Source of the DNA: Nitrosomonas sp. Nm166
GTDB lineage: Bacteria; Pseudomonadota; Gammaproteobacteria; Burkholderiales; Nitrosomonadaceae
DNA length: 64,000 nucleotides
Reading direction: 5' to 3'
NCBI RefSeq assembly: GCF_900112825.1
Contig: NZ_FONE01000002.1
Location: 62,001-126,000, forward strand
Of the stretch, positions 8,767-17,192 are shown piece by piece. Within the stretch, counting starts at the first letter, position 1, and every line of letters starts with the position of its first letter. The notes under the pieces were generated by a model. That model searched no databases, was not told the DNA's origin, and saw nothing but the letters and a program-made list of their open reading frames with translations. Position numbers and translations under genes: made by a program.

Positions 8767-10326
8767 ATGGTCAATGAAGAGAAATTGAAAGTATTGATGG
8801 TTGAATGTTCTGAAGAAGATGGTGATCGGATATTGCAGATACTGACTCGAGGCGGATTCCAGCCCGATTGCTTGTGTGTTTCAACGATTAGTGCCCTGCG
8901 TGATGCACTCTTAACTCGAGATTGGGATGTAGTCTTGTCGGACGATTTACCACAACTCACTGCGCAGGATGTTTTGAATGCCCTAAAAGACCAGGAACTG
9001 GATATCCCTCTGATAATCGTATCCAGTCAGATAGGCGAAGAAGCGGCGGGGCATATCATGGCCTCAGGTGCCTATGATTTTATGATGAAAAAAAATCTCG
9101 CCAGATTGGTGCCAGCCATACGACGTAGCCAGCATGAAGCAGGAAATTATCAGCAATTTAGGATTACGCAAAGCGCGCTACAAAAAAGCGAAACACTTTT
9201 TCAGGCAATAACGTCTAACCTTCCCGGTGTTGTTTTTCAATTTGTGTTAACAACTGCTGATAATCAGACGAGTTTCCCTTATGTGAGTGATGCCAGTGAA
9301 ACACTGTTGGGGTTGATTCCCCGTAGACTTATGGATAATCCAAGCTTATTCCCCGAATTGATTCTGGCAGATGACAGGGAGTCTTATTATCAATTAATGA
9401 TGATATCCGCTGAACAGCTTTCAACCTGGAACTGGGAAGGTTGCATTCAAGTAAAAGGTGATAGTGATATCAAATGGATTAGCTTACGTGCAACTCCCAG
9501 GAGGGTATCGAATAGTGTGACAATATGGGATGGTATCATGATTAATATTACGCGAAATAAGTTAGCCGAGCGTGAGATTGCGCGTTCACGTGAGCAATTA
9601 GCCGAGTTATCTTCTTATTTGCAAAAAATTAAGGAGCAAGAGCGCGCTCGAATTGCACGAGAGATTCATGATGATATTGGAGGAACATTAACTGCGATTA
9701 AATACGAGTTATTTCCTTGTATGGATACAATGCCAAGAAAACCTGAATTTTATCAACAAAAAATGAAATCTATAGAATCTCTGGTGGATCGAGTAATTGA
9801 TAGCACGCGACGAATTTCACTCGATTTACGACCGGGTATTCTGGATTGCGGTATCGTTGCGGCTGTGCAATGGCAGGCGAAAGAGTTTAGTGATCGCACA
9901 GGTATTACGTGCAAAGTATCATGTGAAAATGATGAAATATCTTTAGATTCGGATTTAGCTATAGCAATTTTTCGCATTTTCCAGGAAACACTGACGAATA
10001 TTTCTAAACATGCTCATGCCTCTCGAGTTCAAGTAAAACTTTTGGAATTGGATAAGCTAATTCTTCTCGAAGTAATCGATAATGGATGTGGAATTACCCA
10101 TACCGATATGGAGAAGCGAGATTCTTTTGGAATTCGGGGTATGCGCGAACGTTGCCAACAATTGAGAGGAAATTTTTATATTTCTGGAGATCCAGAAAAG
10201 GGCACTAAAGTAACTATTCTTATTCCTACTGGAGATCTGGAGCAACAGACTGGGCAGGTGGTCAGTTTAAAAAATAAATTTAAAACTCCATCCTATGATA
10301 AAAAGAGTGTTTCGCGTTCTGAATAG
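8767..10326 (+). CDS. Sensor histidine kinase of the NarX/NreB type with N-terminal receiver-like domain
   Basis: A 519-residue cytoplasmic protein; I see no membrane segment. Order: a receiver-like domain (residues about 4-120, with a DDLPQL segment where the phospho-Asp would lie and a lysine in MMKKNLARL), a PAS-like region (about 135-270), then a HisKA_3 box with the phospho-acceptor histidine near residue 300 in REIHDDIGGTL, and an HATPase domain with DNGCG near 437 and FGIRGMRERC. The dimerisation box type pairs with NarL-type regulators, and such a gene starts 8 bases downstream. The signal is unknown; the position next to flagellar genes suggests motility or surface behaviour, but this is inference. 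Confidence 0.88.
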   Translation: MVNEEKLKVLMVECSEEDGDRILQILTRGGFQPDCLCVSTISALRDALLTRDWDVVLSDDLPQLTAQDVLNALKDQELDIPLIIVSSQIGEEAAGHIMASGAYDFMMKKNLARLVPAIRRSQHEAGNYQQFRITQSALQKSETLFQAITSNLPGVVFQFVLTTADNQTSFPYVSDASETLLGLIPRRLMDNPSLFPELILADDRESYYQLMMISAEQLSTWNWEGCIQVKGDSDIKWISLRATPRRVSNSVTIWDGIMINITRNKLAEREIARSREQLAELSSYLQKIKEQERARIAREIHDDIGGTLTAIKYELFPCMDTMPRKPEFYQQKMKSIESLVDRVIDSTRRISLDLRPGILDCGIVAAVQWQAKEFSDRTGITCKVSCENDEISLDSDLAIAIFRIFQETLTNISKHAHASRVQVKLLELDKLILLEVIDNGCGITHTDMEKRDSFGIRGMRERCQQLRGNFYISGDPEKGTKVTILIPTGDLEQQTGQVVSLKNKFKTPSYDKKSVSRSE

Positions 10327-10340
10327 CTGGAGAGATGTAC

Positions 10341-10973
10341 ATGATAAATGTAATGATTGCTGATGATCATGCAATTGTTCGTCAAGGTTTGAAACAGATA
10401 CTCAGCGAAACAGATGATATTCAGGTAACAGGCGAAGCAGAGACGGGATTTCAAGCTATCAAAGTTGCACGGCAGCACCACTTCAATGTGATGTTATTAG
10501 ATATTTCTTTACCGGATAGGAATGGTATCGAGATACTGAAGCAGATAAAGAAGGACAAGCCAAATCTCGCAGTTTTAATGCTCAGTATGCACGATGAGCA
10601 CGAATTTGCAATTCGTGCGTTAAAGGCAGGGGCAGCTGGTTATTTAAATAAGCAAAGCGCGCCATCACAGCTTGTTGTGGCTATTCGCCAAGTTGCAGGG
10701 GGTGATAAGTATGTTAGCTCAGCTGTTGCTCAGGAACTTGCTAACACTCTTAGCATTGATGCCGATAAACCACTTTATACCACACTATCTGATCGGGAAT
10801 ATCAAACGTTATGTTTTATTGCCGCAGGTAGAACCTTGTCCGAAATATCAGCCGAGATGTTTCTAAGCCCGAAGACTGTCAGTGTTTATCGTGCACGTTT
10901 GTTAGAAAAGCTGAAGCTAACAAATAATTCAGAATTAATCCGTTACGCTATAAAAAATAAATTAGTTGATTAA
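10341..10973 (+). CDS. NarL/FixJ-family response regulator
   Basis: About 210 residues. An N-terminal receiver domain has the acidic pair DD near the start (IADDHAIVRQGL), the phospho-accepting Asp in VMLLDISLPD near residue 52, and the conserved Lys in YLNKQS. A LuxR-type helix-turn-helix follows (LSDREYQTLCFIAAGRTLSEIS, PKTVSVYRARLLEKL). I prefer the ATG at 10341 because GGAGAG at 10329-10334 directly abuts the alternative ATG at 10335. It is the likely partner of the kinase just upstream. Confidence 0.9.
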   Translation: MINVMIADDHAIVRQGLKQILSETDDIQVTGEAETGFQAIKVARQHHFNVMLLDISLPDRNGIEILKQIKKDKPNLAVLMLSMHDEHEFAIRALKAGAAGYLNKQSAPSQLVVAIRQVAGGDKYVSSAVAQELANTLSIDADKPLYTTLSDREYQTLCFIAAGRTLSEISAEMFLSPKTVSVYRARLLEKLKLTNNSELIRYAIKNKLVD

Positions 10974-11047
10974 GTTTGGTGCTGAATTTGTTCCAATTGA
11001 CAAGATTTTTTATTTTTTATAGGAGATGATCTATTTCAATTACGTCC

Positions 11048-12898
11048 ATGAGTCAAGATAGGAACCTTACTCCTTTAATGCTTGCTCGCGAAACATTGCA
11101 GCAGCTTTCGTTACTTAAGATTCCTCCCACACCTGAAAACTATCACAGAGTCTACAATCAAATTGCGGGTAAATCAGAAAATACCATTTCTGAAAGCACT
11201 GCAAAAGTTTTGGAGGAATTAATATCCGTATTTCCACGACATACACCCAATTTATCCAAATATGCTAGCGCCTTAGAGCAAGCGTTAGAGGCTAAGAATT
11301 GGTATAACTATAAAGCTGTGTTCATTAATTTTATAGAAACTGAATTTACTCCAGAAAATAAGCTTATAGCGCCTGGCAATATAGTTCCTGAAGCTATCGC
11401 TCCGTGGGGAAGCTTGATAGAAGCCTTATTAAAACAATTGGAGAACAACCACGGTACTTTAACGATTGCAAAAAAGCGAGTAGCTCTTAATCACGTCCTT
11501 AAAAAATTTTCTCAAGATCCAAAGCAGTTATATATCAAGTTAGAAACTTTAATTGACTCATGGAGAAAGTCATCAGAATCTTCTCGAATACAGATTGATC
11601 ATTTAGAAGAAATCTCATCATTCACTGATCAGAATAATCAATCAGTTCAGAATTGGTATGTAGATAAAGCTGAATCGGGGAAATATCATGCGACCATTCG
11701 TTTTATTAATCAATTACTGGAGCTGCAGGTGTACGTGCTAGAAAAATTTGCTGATTCTCAAATGGATAATATTGTTTTGGCCGAAGAAGCCAAAGCACTG
11801 ACACAGCAATTAAAAAAAATTCAAGATGAACAAGGAATTAAGCAATGGATTTCTAATTTTAAAGAGTTTTGCCTTAAATTTGATTTACTGGGTGAGAATG
11901 ATGTCAAGTTGCAACAAGGTTTGTTGAGGTTGCTGAATTTGCTGATAAATAATGCTAATTATTTACTCTCAGAAGATCAGTGGCTTAAAAGTAAGATCCT
12001 TATGCTAAAGGAAGAAATAGCTCAACCATTGAGTCTGCGAAACATAGCGCAAGCTGAGCATTATCTCGAAGAAATCATCCAACGGCAGAAGATCATAAAA
12101 CGGCGCTTGGATGAAGCTAAGTTGATGACGAAACAAATGGTAGCTTCCCTAATTAGTAATATTGAAGAACTGTATAATTCAACAGGAAAGTATCATGCCA
12201 GACTTGGGTATTACTCCGAAAAGATTAATCAAATTGATGATATAGAGGTACTCAACCAATTTCTCGTAGAAATTATGGAAGAAACCAAGCAGATGCAGAA
12301 AAGCGCATTAAATTATCGTAATGACTTTCTGACAGCTCGCGCAGAAGTTTACATGGCACAGAATAAAATAAGTCAGCTTGAAACCGAGTTGTTGGAAATG
12401 GGTGAGAAAGTGCACGAAGATCACCTGACTGGGATTCTGAATCGACGTGGTTTTGATAATGCTTTTGAACGCGAAAGTTCCCATGCGGCTCGCCATCAGA
12501 CTCCTTTATCTTTTGCATTATTAGATATTGATAATTTTAAACAGCTGAATGACACCCATGGCCATAAAGTTGGTGATGATGCACTGGTGTACTTAGTTAA
12601 ATCAGTAAAAGAGACGACTCGACCTGAAGATATTATGTCGCGTTATGGTGGTGAGGAATTTATCATTTTACTGCCAAATACAAAACTTGAAGAGGCTGTG
12701 CATATTTTATCCAGAATACGGCGTAATTTGACCAGGAAGTTCTTTATGCATGAGAATAAGCGCTTGTTAATCACTTTTAGCGCTGGAGTGGCTCAACTTC
12801 GACCAGGAGAAGCACAAGTAAGTATTTTTAAGCGCGCTGATAATGCTTTGTATCGCGCCAAGAAGGGCGGTAAAAATCAAATACTCACAGCTGAGTAG
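11048..12898 (+). CDS. GGDEF diguanylate cyclase with long N-terminal helical region
   Basis: A 616-residue protein. The last 170 residues form a GGDEF domain with an intact active site (GGEEF near residue 532), preceded at the correct spacing by RPED, an RxxD allosteric I-site. It should therefore make c-di-GMP and be product-inhibited. The N-terminal 430 residues are helical, beginning LARETLQQLSLLKIPPTPENY, a region seen in other betaproteobacterial cyclases, and include a coiled coil just before the catalytic domain. No membrane segment is evident. The only good Shine-Dalgarno (AGGAG at 11021) is about 22 bases upstream of the ATG, so translation may be weak or structured. Confidence 0.9.
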   Translation: MSQDRNLTPLMLARETLQQLSLLKIPPTPENYHRVYNQIAGKSENTISESTAKVLEELISVFPRHTPNLSKYASALEQALEAKNWYNYKAVFINFIETEFTPENKLIAPGNIVPEAIAPWGSLIEALLKQLENNHGTLTIAKKRVALNHVLKKFSQDPKQLYIKLETLIDSWRKSSESSRIQIDHLEEISSFTDQNNQSVQNWYVDKAESGKYHATIRFINQLLELQVYVLEKFADSQMDNIVLAEEAKALTQQLKKIQDEQGIKQWISNFKEFCLKFDLLGENDVKLQQGLLRLLNLLINNANYLLSEDQWLKSKILMLKEEIAQPLSLRNIAQAEHYLEEIIQRQKIIKRRLDEAKLMTKQMVASLISNIEELYNSTGKYHARLGYYSEKINQIDDIEVLNQFLVEIMEETKQMQKSALNYRNDFLTARAEVYMAQNKISQLETELLEMGEKVHEDHLTGILNRRGFDNAFERESSHAARHQTPLSFALLDIDNFKQLNDTHGHKVGDDALVYLVKSVKETTRPEDIMSRYGGEEFIILLPNTKLEEAVHILSRIRRNLTRKFFMHENKRLLITFSAGVAQLRPGEAQVSIFKRADNALYRAKKGGKNQILTAE

Positions 12899-13179
12899 TT
12901 TTATAACTGATTGTTAATTATAAATAATATCATATTCTTCAGTAAATAGTACCAATTCCCCTTTTTATTCATTCAATCTGTTCCTGATTTGCTTTGCTAA
13001 CTTTGCTACGTGGCAGCCTGCACCGGAATGGGTTCTCCTTCGCAATCCAACGATCATACCACCTGGCATGGCTGGCACTTTGATGTAAAGCTGGGGGCAA
13101 AGCTATTAAGCAAAAACAAACAAGAATGCTAAGACTGGTTAAATCATCACCAGATGTCATTAAAATTGAGCAGGAACCC

Positions 13180-13896
13180 ATGATTGATTCTGGAAACTAT
13201 TATAAGCAGGTAGAGCGTTATGCTGAACAGATTCGCAAAACAAGTAGTGCGGATGAGATTATTAGAATTCTTGACATTGTGTTATCCATGACTAAAGGGT
13301 TGAAACTTAGTGATGAGATATTCACTGCACAGGAACAGGTAAAATGTGCCGAGCAGAAAATTAAGTCATTGAAAAATGAATTGGAGCAGTTAAGAGAGCT
13401 TGTACAAATTGACCAGATGACCGGTGCGTTCAATCGTCGTGGATTAGATGACATTTTTAAACGAGAAGCAGCTCGTGCTGACCGAAATGCGCAGTCATTG
13501 GGAGTCGTTTTGATTGATCTAGATAACTTTAAACAGATCAATGATACATTGGGTCATTCCTATGGAGATAATATATTAATTAATTTAGTAACTATTGCTA
13601 AGAAAACATTACGTCCTTCTGATACTGTGGCGCGCTTTGGTGGGGAAGAGTTTGTGATTTTATTGCCTGATGTTGAGTTAGAAGATGCATTAACGATTGT
13701 TCATCGATTACAGAATAACCTAATAAAAAATAGTTTACTTCAAATAGATGAACGATCAATATCGATAACATTTAGTGCAGGAGTTGCGCTGCGTTCATTT
13801 GGCGAGCATCAACATTCAGTGATAAACCGCGCTGATCGGGCGCTCTATCAAGCAAAACGTACAGGGAAGAATCGCATAATTCCCGCATTAATATAA
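13180..13896 (+). CDS. GGDEF diguanylate cyclase, short form
   Basis: About 238 residues. An N-terminal helical/coiled-coil segment of about 80 residues leads into a GGDEF domain with GGEEF and, five residues before it, RPSD, an intact RxxD I-site. It is related to the GGDEF domain of the preceding gene (both have GAFNRRG/GILNRRG and LIDLDNFKQINDT-type motifs) and is probably its shortened paralogue. I place the start at the ATG at 13180, preceded by CAGGA, rather than the in-frame ATG at 13126 (18 residues longer), which lacks a ribosome site. Confidence 0.87.
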   Translation: MIDSGNYYKQVERYAEQIRKTSSADEIIRILDIVLSMTKGLKLSDEIFTAQEQVKCAEQKIKSLKNELEQLRELVQIDQMTGAFNRRGLDDIFKREAARADRNAQSLGVVLIDLDNFKQINDTLGHSYGDNILINLVTIAKKTLRPSDTVARFGGEEFVILLPDVELEDALTIVHRLQNNLIKNSLLQIDERSISITFSAGVALRSFGEHQHSVINRADRALYQAKRTGKNRIIPALI

Positions 13897-13947
13897 GCAG
13901 GGGGATGCGCTAATCATTCCATATTTCTCAGATAAATTTATTATGGG

Positions 13948-14391
13948 CTATTGCTGATTGGTTGCCCTATCTGATCTAAGTTCTTCCACCAAGTTGGGAT
14001 CAAATTCAGGAGGTTTATCGAGGGGTGGAATTACTCCAGGGCATTTTTTGGCGGCCGCCCATTGCTGGATCGCATCATATTCATTTTTCAATTGAGCATA
14101 TTCGGCTTCTTGTTCTTTAGTTCCGCCCAAAGCAGACAATGCAGCCCAGGAAAGTGATAGATCTGAGCCGAGAATCCATTTATCATTAGTTGGGGTTTTG
14201 GTGTTTGATTTACTTGTCAATTGACTAACTCTGGTCTGAATTCGCTCGATTTCTGCCAATAATTCATTACAATTATAAGCTTGAAATTGTATAGGGGAAA
14301 TATAAGGCGCTTGATGATTTCCTGAAGATGCTGCACAACCCAGTAGCATGGCAACAATAATCAGCAATATAATCTTAATTAATATTTTCAT
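13948..14391 (-). CDS. Small lipoprotein of unknown function
   Basis: A 147-residue protein starting MKILIKIILLI with a lipobox MLLGC at about residue 18-19. The start at 14391 is preferred because it gives a canonical lipoprotein signal and has a GGGAAAG site upstream; the in-frame start at 14457 would bury the signal. The mature part has a coiled-coil-like stretch (ELLAEIERIQTRVSQL) and a short hydrophobic patch, as in small lipoproteins that follow this pattern of metal-independent cell-envelope proteins. No function can be assigned. Confidence 0.7.
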   Translation of the reverse strand: MKILIKIILLIIVAMLLGCAASSGNHQAPYISPIQFQAYNCNELLAEIERIQTRVSQLTSKSNTKTPTNDKWILGSDLSLSWAALSALGGTKEQEAEYAQLKNEYDAIQQWAAAKKCPGVIPPLDKPPEFDPNLVEELRSDRATNQQ

Positions 14392-14457
14392 GACATGCTT
14401 TCCCTTTCGAATTTCTTCGGTTGCGATATTACTTGCAAGCAATTTTCCTGATTCCAA

Positions 14458-14861
14458 TTTAAATTGTATCGTTATTTGAGCTTTTCAGCTTTATTTGTTG
14501 GAACAATCGATATCATGATCAAGGAAGCATTGGGATATTGATGGATGATCAAAATCATTAGACAATAAATTAAATTCCGAACAAATCATGTGAAATAGAA
14601 GGAAGAGCACAATTGTATTTAATGGGCTGATTATGAAAGAAATTTAATAAGATAAAATCGCCTGCTTTATTAAAACACAGGTTGAGTTTTAACTATGGAA
14701 GTTGCACGTAGTTTCTATAATCGTTGAAGTATAGGGGGTATAATCATTCATTCTTCTGCGAGGGAATTTCGCATTTTCTAAGTACCTGGTGCGTATATTA
14801 AAAAGCAATAAATAAAAACCACAGAGTGATTTTTACTCTGTGGCTCATAGTAGAGGTCAAG
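14458..14861. other. Intergenic region of about 400 bases
   Basis: AT-rich sequence upstream of the small lipoprotein gene and downstream of the PEP-CTERM gene, both read leftward. I find no ORF with a ribosome site. The right end contains the terminator at 14807-14843; the rest presumably carries the lipoprotein promoter, though I cannot point to clear hexamers. Confidence 0.5.
14807..14843 (-). terminator. Rho-independent terminator of the PEP-CTERM gene
   Basis: CCACAGAGT at 14819-14827 and ACTCTGTGG at 14835-14843 form a perfect 9-bp stem with a 7-base loop. Read leftward, it is followed by TTTTTATTTATT. It lies 18 bases beyond the stop of the PEP-CTERM gene. Confidence 0.88.
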
Positions 14862-15422
14862 TTAAGCTATCTTGCGGCGGCGTATCGAAAAGCCTACTAA
14901 GCCTAAGCCAGCCAGCAACATGGCATATGTTTCAGGTTCTGGCACAGGTAAAGCTTGCAGTGCAACTGAATATTGTCCGATATGAGCAGAACTTCCTAAG
15001 TTACCGCTGATATCGAGATGGTATTGACCTGCAGCTAGATCACCAATAAGATTGGTTGCATTATTACCTGAAAGGGTTGCAAACAAAGTACTTCCACTGG
15101 GGTGCGTGTCATCCCATACTTCAACGGTTAGTCCTGTAATTTCAGCAACGTTGATACCTCCAATATTCAGTGAATAGGTATTAGCAGAGCCGGAGGTTGT
15201 TGATAGTGTTGGAATGGTAAAATTTGCAAATTCTTCGAAGAATGAAGTTGGGCTACCAGTCACAGTTGCAGCAAGCACAGAGGGTGATGCGCCTATTACA
15301 CCCATTAGATAGGGATTTGCTACTGATCCATCGCCGGGTACATTAGCGATACCTGCATGAGCAACACCGCTTGCCATCAGAACAGCAGCAGCTACTAATT
15401 TTAGTTTAAAACTGTTTTTCAT
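14862..15422 (-). CDS. PEP-CTERM sorting domain protein (FxDxF-like)
   Basis: A 186-residue exported protein. A signal peptide (MKNSFKLKLVAAAVLMASG, cleavage after AHA near residue 23) is followed by a small beta-rich domain, and residues about 158-186 form the sorting tag: VPEPETYAM, a hydrophobic segment with GLGLVGF, and a terminal RRRK cluster. PEP-CTERM tags are recognised by exosortase and released into the envelope or extracellular matrix alongside exopolysaccharide. No exosortase gene lies in this window. A terminator follows the gene, and its flanking sequences recur at 15659-15790 (see findings). Confidence 0.9.
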   Translation of the reverse strand: MKNSFKLKLVAAAVLMASGVAHAGIANVPGDGSVANPYLMGVIGASPSVLAATVTGSPTSFFEEFANFTIPTLSTTSGSANTYSLNIGGINVAEITGLTVEVWDDTHPSGSTLFATLSGNNATNLIGDLAAGQYHLDISGNLGSSAHIGQYSVALQALPVPEPETYAMLLAGLGLVGFSIRRRKIA

Positions 15423-15500
15423 TTTAAAATCTCCAAAGTGAGTTTACAAAACCTAGATTAATCACAAACACGTGCATGAATAGCGCGCTCAAATTAAGCG

Positions 15501-15587
15501 GTAGCCAGTGATTATTAGCCACATACGTATTTTAGGTTGTTCTATTTCGGGAGCCATAGGAAACTCTTCCTGTTTTATTGGGACATA
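15501..15587. repeat. Direct repeat copy A, upstream of the PEP-CTERM gene
   Basis: This stretch (GTAGCCAGTGATTATTAGCC ... ATAGGAAACTCTTCCTGTTTTATTGGGACAT) recurs in the same orientation at about 15699-15788 with small gaps and substitutions. Shared blocks include GTGATTATTA/ATGATTATTA, TTTAGGTT, GTTCTATTTC and CTCTTCCT. It lies in the leader or promoter zone of the leftward PEP-CTERM gene. Confidence 0.7.
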
Positions 15588-15658
15588 ACTACACCCTTGG
15601 GTAGTACATTTGTATTACTCTAGAGCCTGTTAAATATAAAAATAAAAATCACTAGTCA

Positions 15659-15689
15659 TTTTACTCTGTGGCTCATGGTAAAGGTCAAG
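15659..15689. repeat. Second copy of the sequence just 3' of the PEP-CTERM gene
   Basis: Thirty-one bases match 14831-14861 with only two differences. The source segment contains the right arm of the terminator and the bases up to the PEP-CTERM stop codon. In this copy the left terminator arm has decayed and no coding sequence follows, so it looks like the flank of a lost tandem gene copy. Confidence 0.75.
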
Positions 15690-15698
15690 GTCAAGTAG

Positions 15699-15788
15699 GA
15701 TAGTGAATGATTATTAATTAGCTACATGCTATTTAGGTTTGTTCTATTTCTGGGCTATAGGAGGAAGCTCTTCCTTTTTTATGGATAC
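15699..15788. repeat. Direct repeat copy B
   Basis: Diverged second copy of 15501-15587, beginning 10 bases after the duplicated gene-end segment. Together these put the 3' flank and the 5' flank of a PEP-CTERM gene side by side without a gene between them. Confidence 0.7.
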
Positions 15789-15900
15789 ATGAGTGTGTGT
15801 CTAACAGACATATCTGTATCAGATATTAATGTATAGGTAACCAGTCGAATTTCGTTTTAGTCATCGGCATGATAACCTTGCTTTGCGATTTTAAGTTATT

Positions 15901-17187
15901 GTGTACACATTCACTTCAATTCTTAAAACTCTTAAATACAAGCAAATGAATAAATTAAAAGAATGCAGCGTTGAATTCTCGAGAGAAAACGATGTGCAAA
16001 CTGAGCCTCTCGAAATCGTTAAAGTGAATAACTGTAGTATTACCCTACTGGGAACTGCTCACGTTTCAAAAGCCAGTGCGGATAAGGTCCAAGAGTTGAT
16101 TACTACAGGAAGATATGATGCTGTCGCTGTAGAATTATGTCCGAGCCGTCATAGAGCGATCGTTAATCCTGATGCGATGGCCAAAATGGATTTGTTCCAG
16201 GTGATCAAGAACGGCCAAGCCAGTATGGTGGCCGCTAGTCTTGCGTTAGGCGCTTTCCAGCAACGCATGGCGGAGCAGTCTGGTATTGAACCAGGTGCCG
16301 AAATGCGGACTGCAATCAAAGAAGCCCAGGCAGCCAAATTACCTGTTTTGTTGATTGATCGCGAGATTGGTATAACTCTGAAACGAATTTATCATAATGT
16401 ATCCTGGTGGAAGCGTTTTATTTTATTTGCCGGCTTGATCGAAAGCGTAATCAGTAAAGAAAAAATCAGCCCGGATGAGATTGAGAAATTAAAAGAAGGC
16501 GATGTGCTGGAAAGTTCTTTTTCACAATTTGCTGAGGATGAGAAAGACTTATTCCGGCCGCTCATCAGCGAGCGTGATGAATATATGTCAGCCCGTATCA
16601 TTAAAGAATGCAAAGAAAATAATTATCAGCATATGCTGGCTGTGATTGGTGCCGGGCACTTGAATGGTATAGCGCAACAACTAAGAACACAAAGTATTGC
16701 TAACCCGGAAGATAAAATTGCACAATTGGATACTATCCCAGCACCCTCCAGATGGCTCAAGTTTATCCCGTGGATGATTGTTATTTTCATTTTGGGAGGT
16801 TTCGCTATCGGCTTTATGCGCAGCTCTGAAATAGGTATCAGTATGGTGATGGATTGGATACTCATCACGGGCGGACTTTCTGCGGCGGGAACAGCGATTG
16901 CTTTTGCTCATCCGCTCTCAATTCTGAGTGCTTTTCTGGCGGCTCCCATCACTACATTACATCCGGCAATTGGTGCTGGTATGGTTGTTGCTGCAGTTGA
17001 GGCTTATGTACGTAAACCCAGGGTCAGTGACTTTAATCAACTCAGAACGGACACAACTAGCCTGAAGGGTTGGTGGAATAATCAAGTGACGCGAATTCTG
17101 CTGATTTTTATACTCTCTACATTGGGTGCCGCTCTCGGCACTTATGTAGCCGGATTCAGGATATTTGAACAACTGAGCAGCAGTTAA
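15901..17187 (+). CDS. TraB/PrgY-family membrane protein
   Basis: A 428-residue protein. The N-terminal 260 residues carry TraB/GumN-family signatures: ITLLGTAHVSKAS near residue 48, VAVELCPSRH near 80, and AVIGAGHLNGI near 244, with the conserved GxxHx motifs. The C-terminal part has four or so membrane segments from about residue 284 onward, including a Pro/Ala-rich HPLSILSAFLAAPITTLHPAIGAG motif typical of the archaeal-type/PrgY branch. PrgY-like proteins bind or degrade peptide signals, but the biochemical role of bacterial homologues is unsettled. The start may be this GTG or the ATG at 15946; neither has a strong ribosome site. The ABC exporter gene begins 5 bases later. Confidence 0.85.
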   Translation: MYTFTSILKTLKYKQMNKLKECSVEFSRENDVQTEPLEIVKVNNCSITLLGTAHVSKASADKVQELITTGRYDAVAVELCPSRHRAIVNPDAMAKMDLFQVIKNGQASMVAASLALGAFQQRMAEQSGIEPGAEMRTAIKEAQAAKLPVLLIDREIGITLKRIYHNVSWWKRFILFAGLIESVISKEKISPDEIEKLKEGDVLESSFSQFAEDEKDLFRPLISERDEYMSARIIKECKENNYQHMLAVIGAGHLNGIAQQLRTQSIANPEDKIAQLDTIPAPSRWLKFIPWMIVIFILGGFAIGFMRSSEIGISMVMDWILITGGLSAAGTAIAFAHPLSILSAFLAAPITTLHPAIGAGMVVAAVEAYVRKPRVSDFNQLRTDTTSLKGWWNNQVTRILLIFILSTLGAALGTYVAGFRIFEQLSSS

Positions 17188-17192
17188 CGAAT

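Noticed and set aside
11026-11061. Possible 11-codon leader peptide overlapping the start of the first cyclase
   Set aside because: Its AGGAG is directly adjacent to the ATG, too close for initiation, and the peptide has no regulatory residue pattern.
12969-13181. A 70-codon minus-strand ORF between the two cyclases
   Set aside because: Although its local base composition is richer in GC than its surroundings, it overlaps the start of the second cyclase and shows no recognisable domain or ribosome site. It could be the remnant of a lost gene but I cannot support this.
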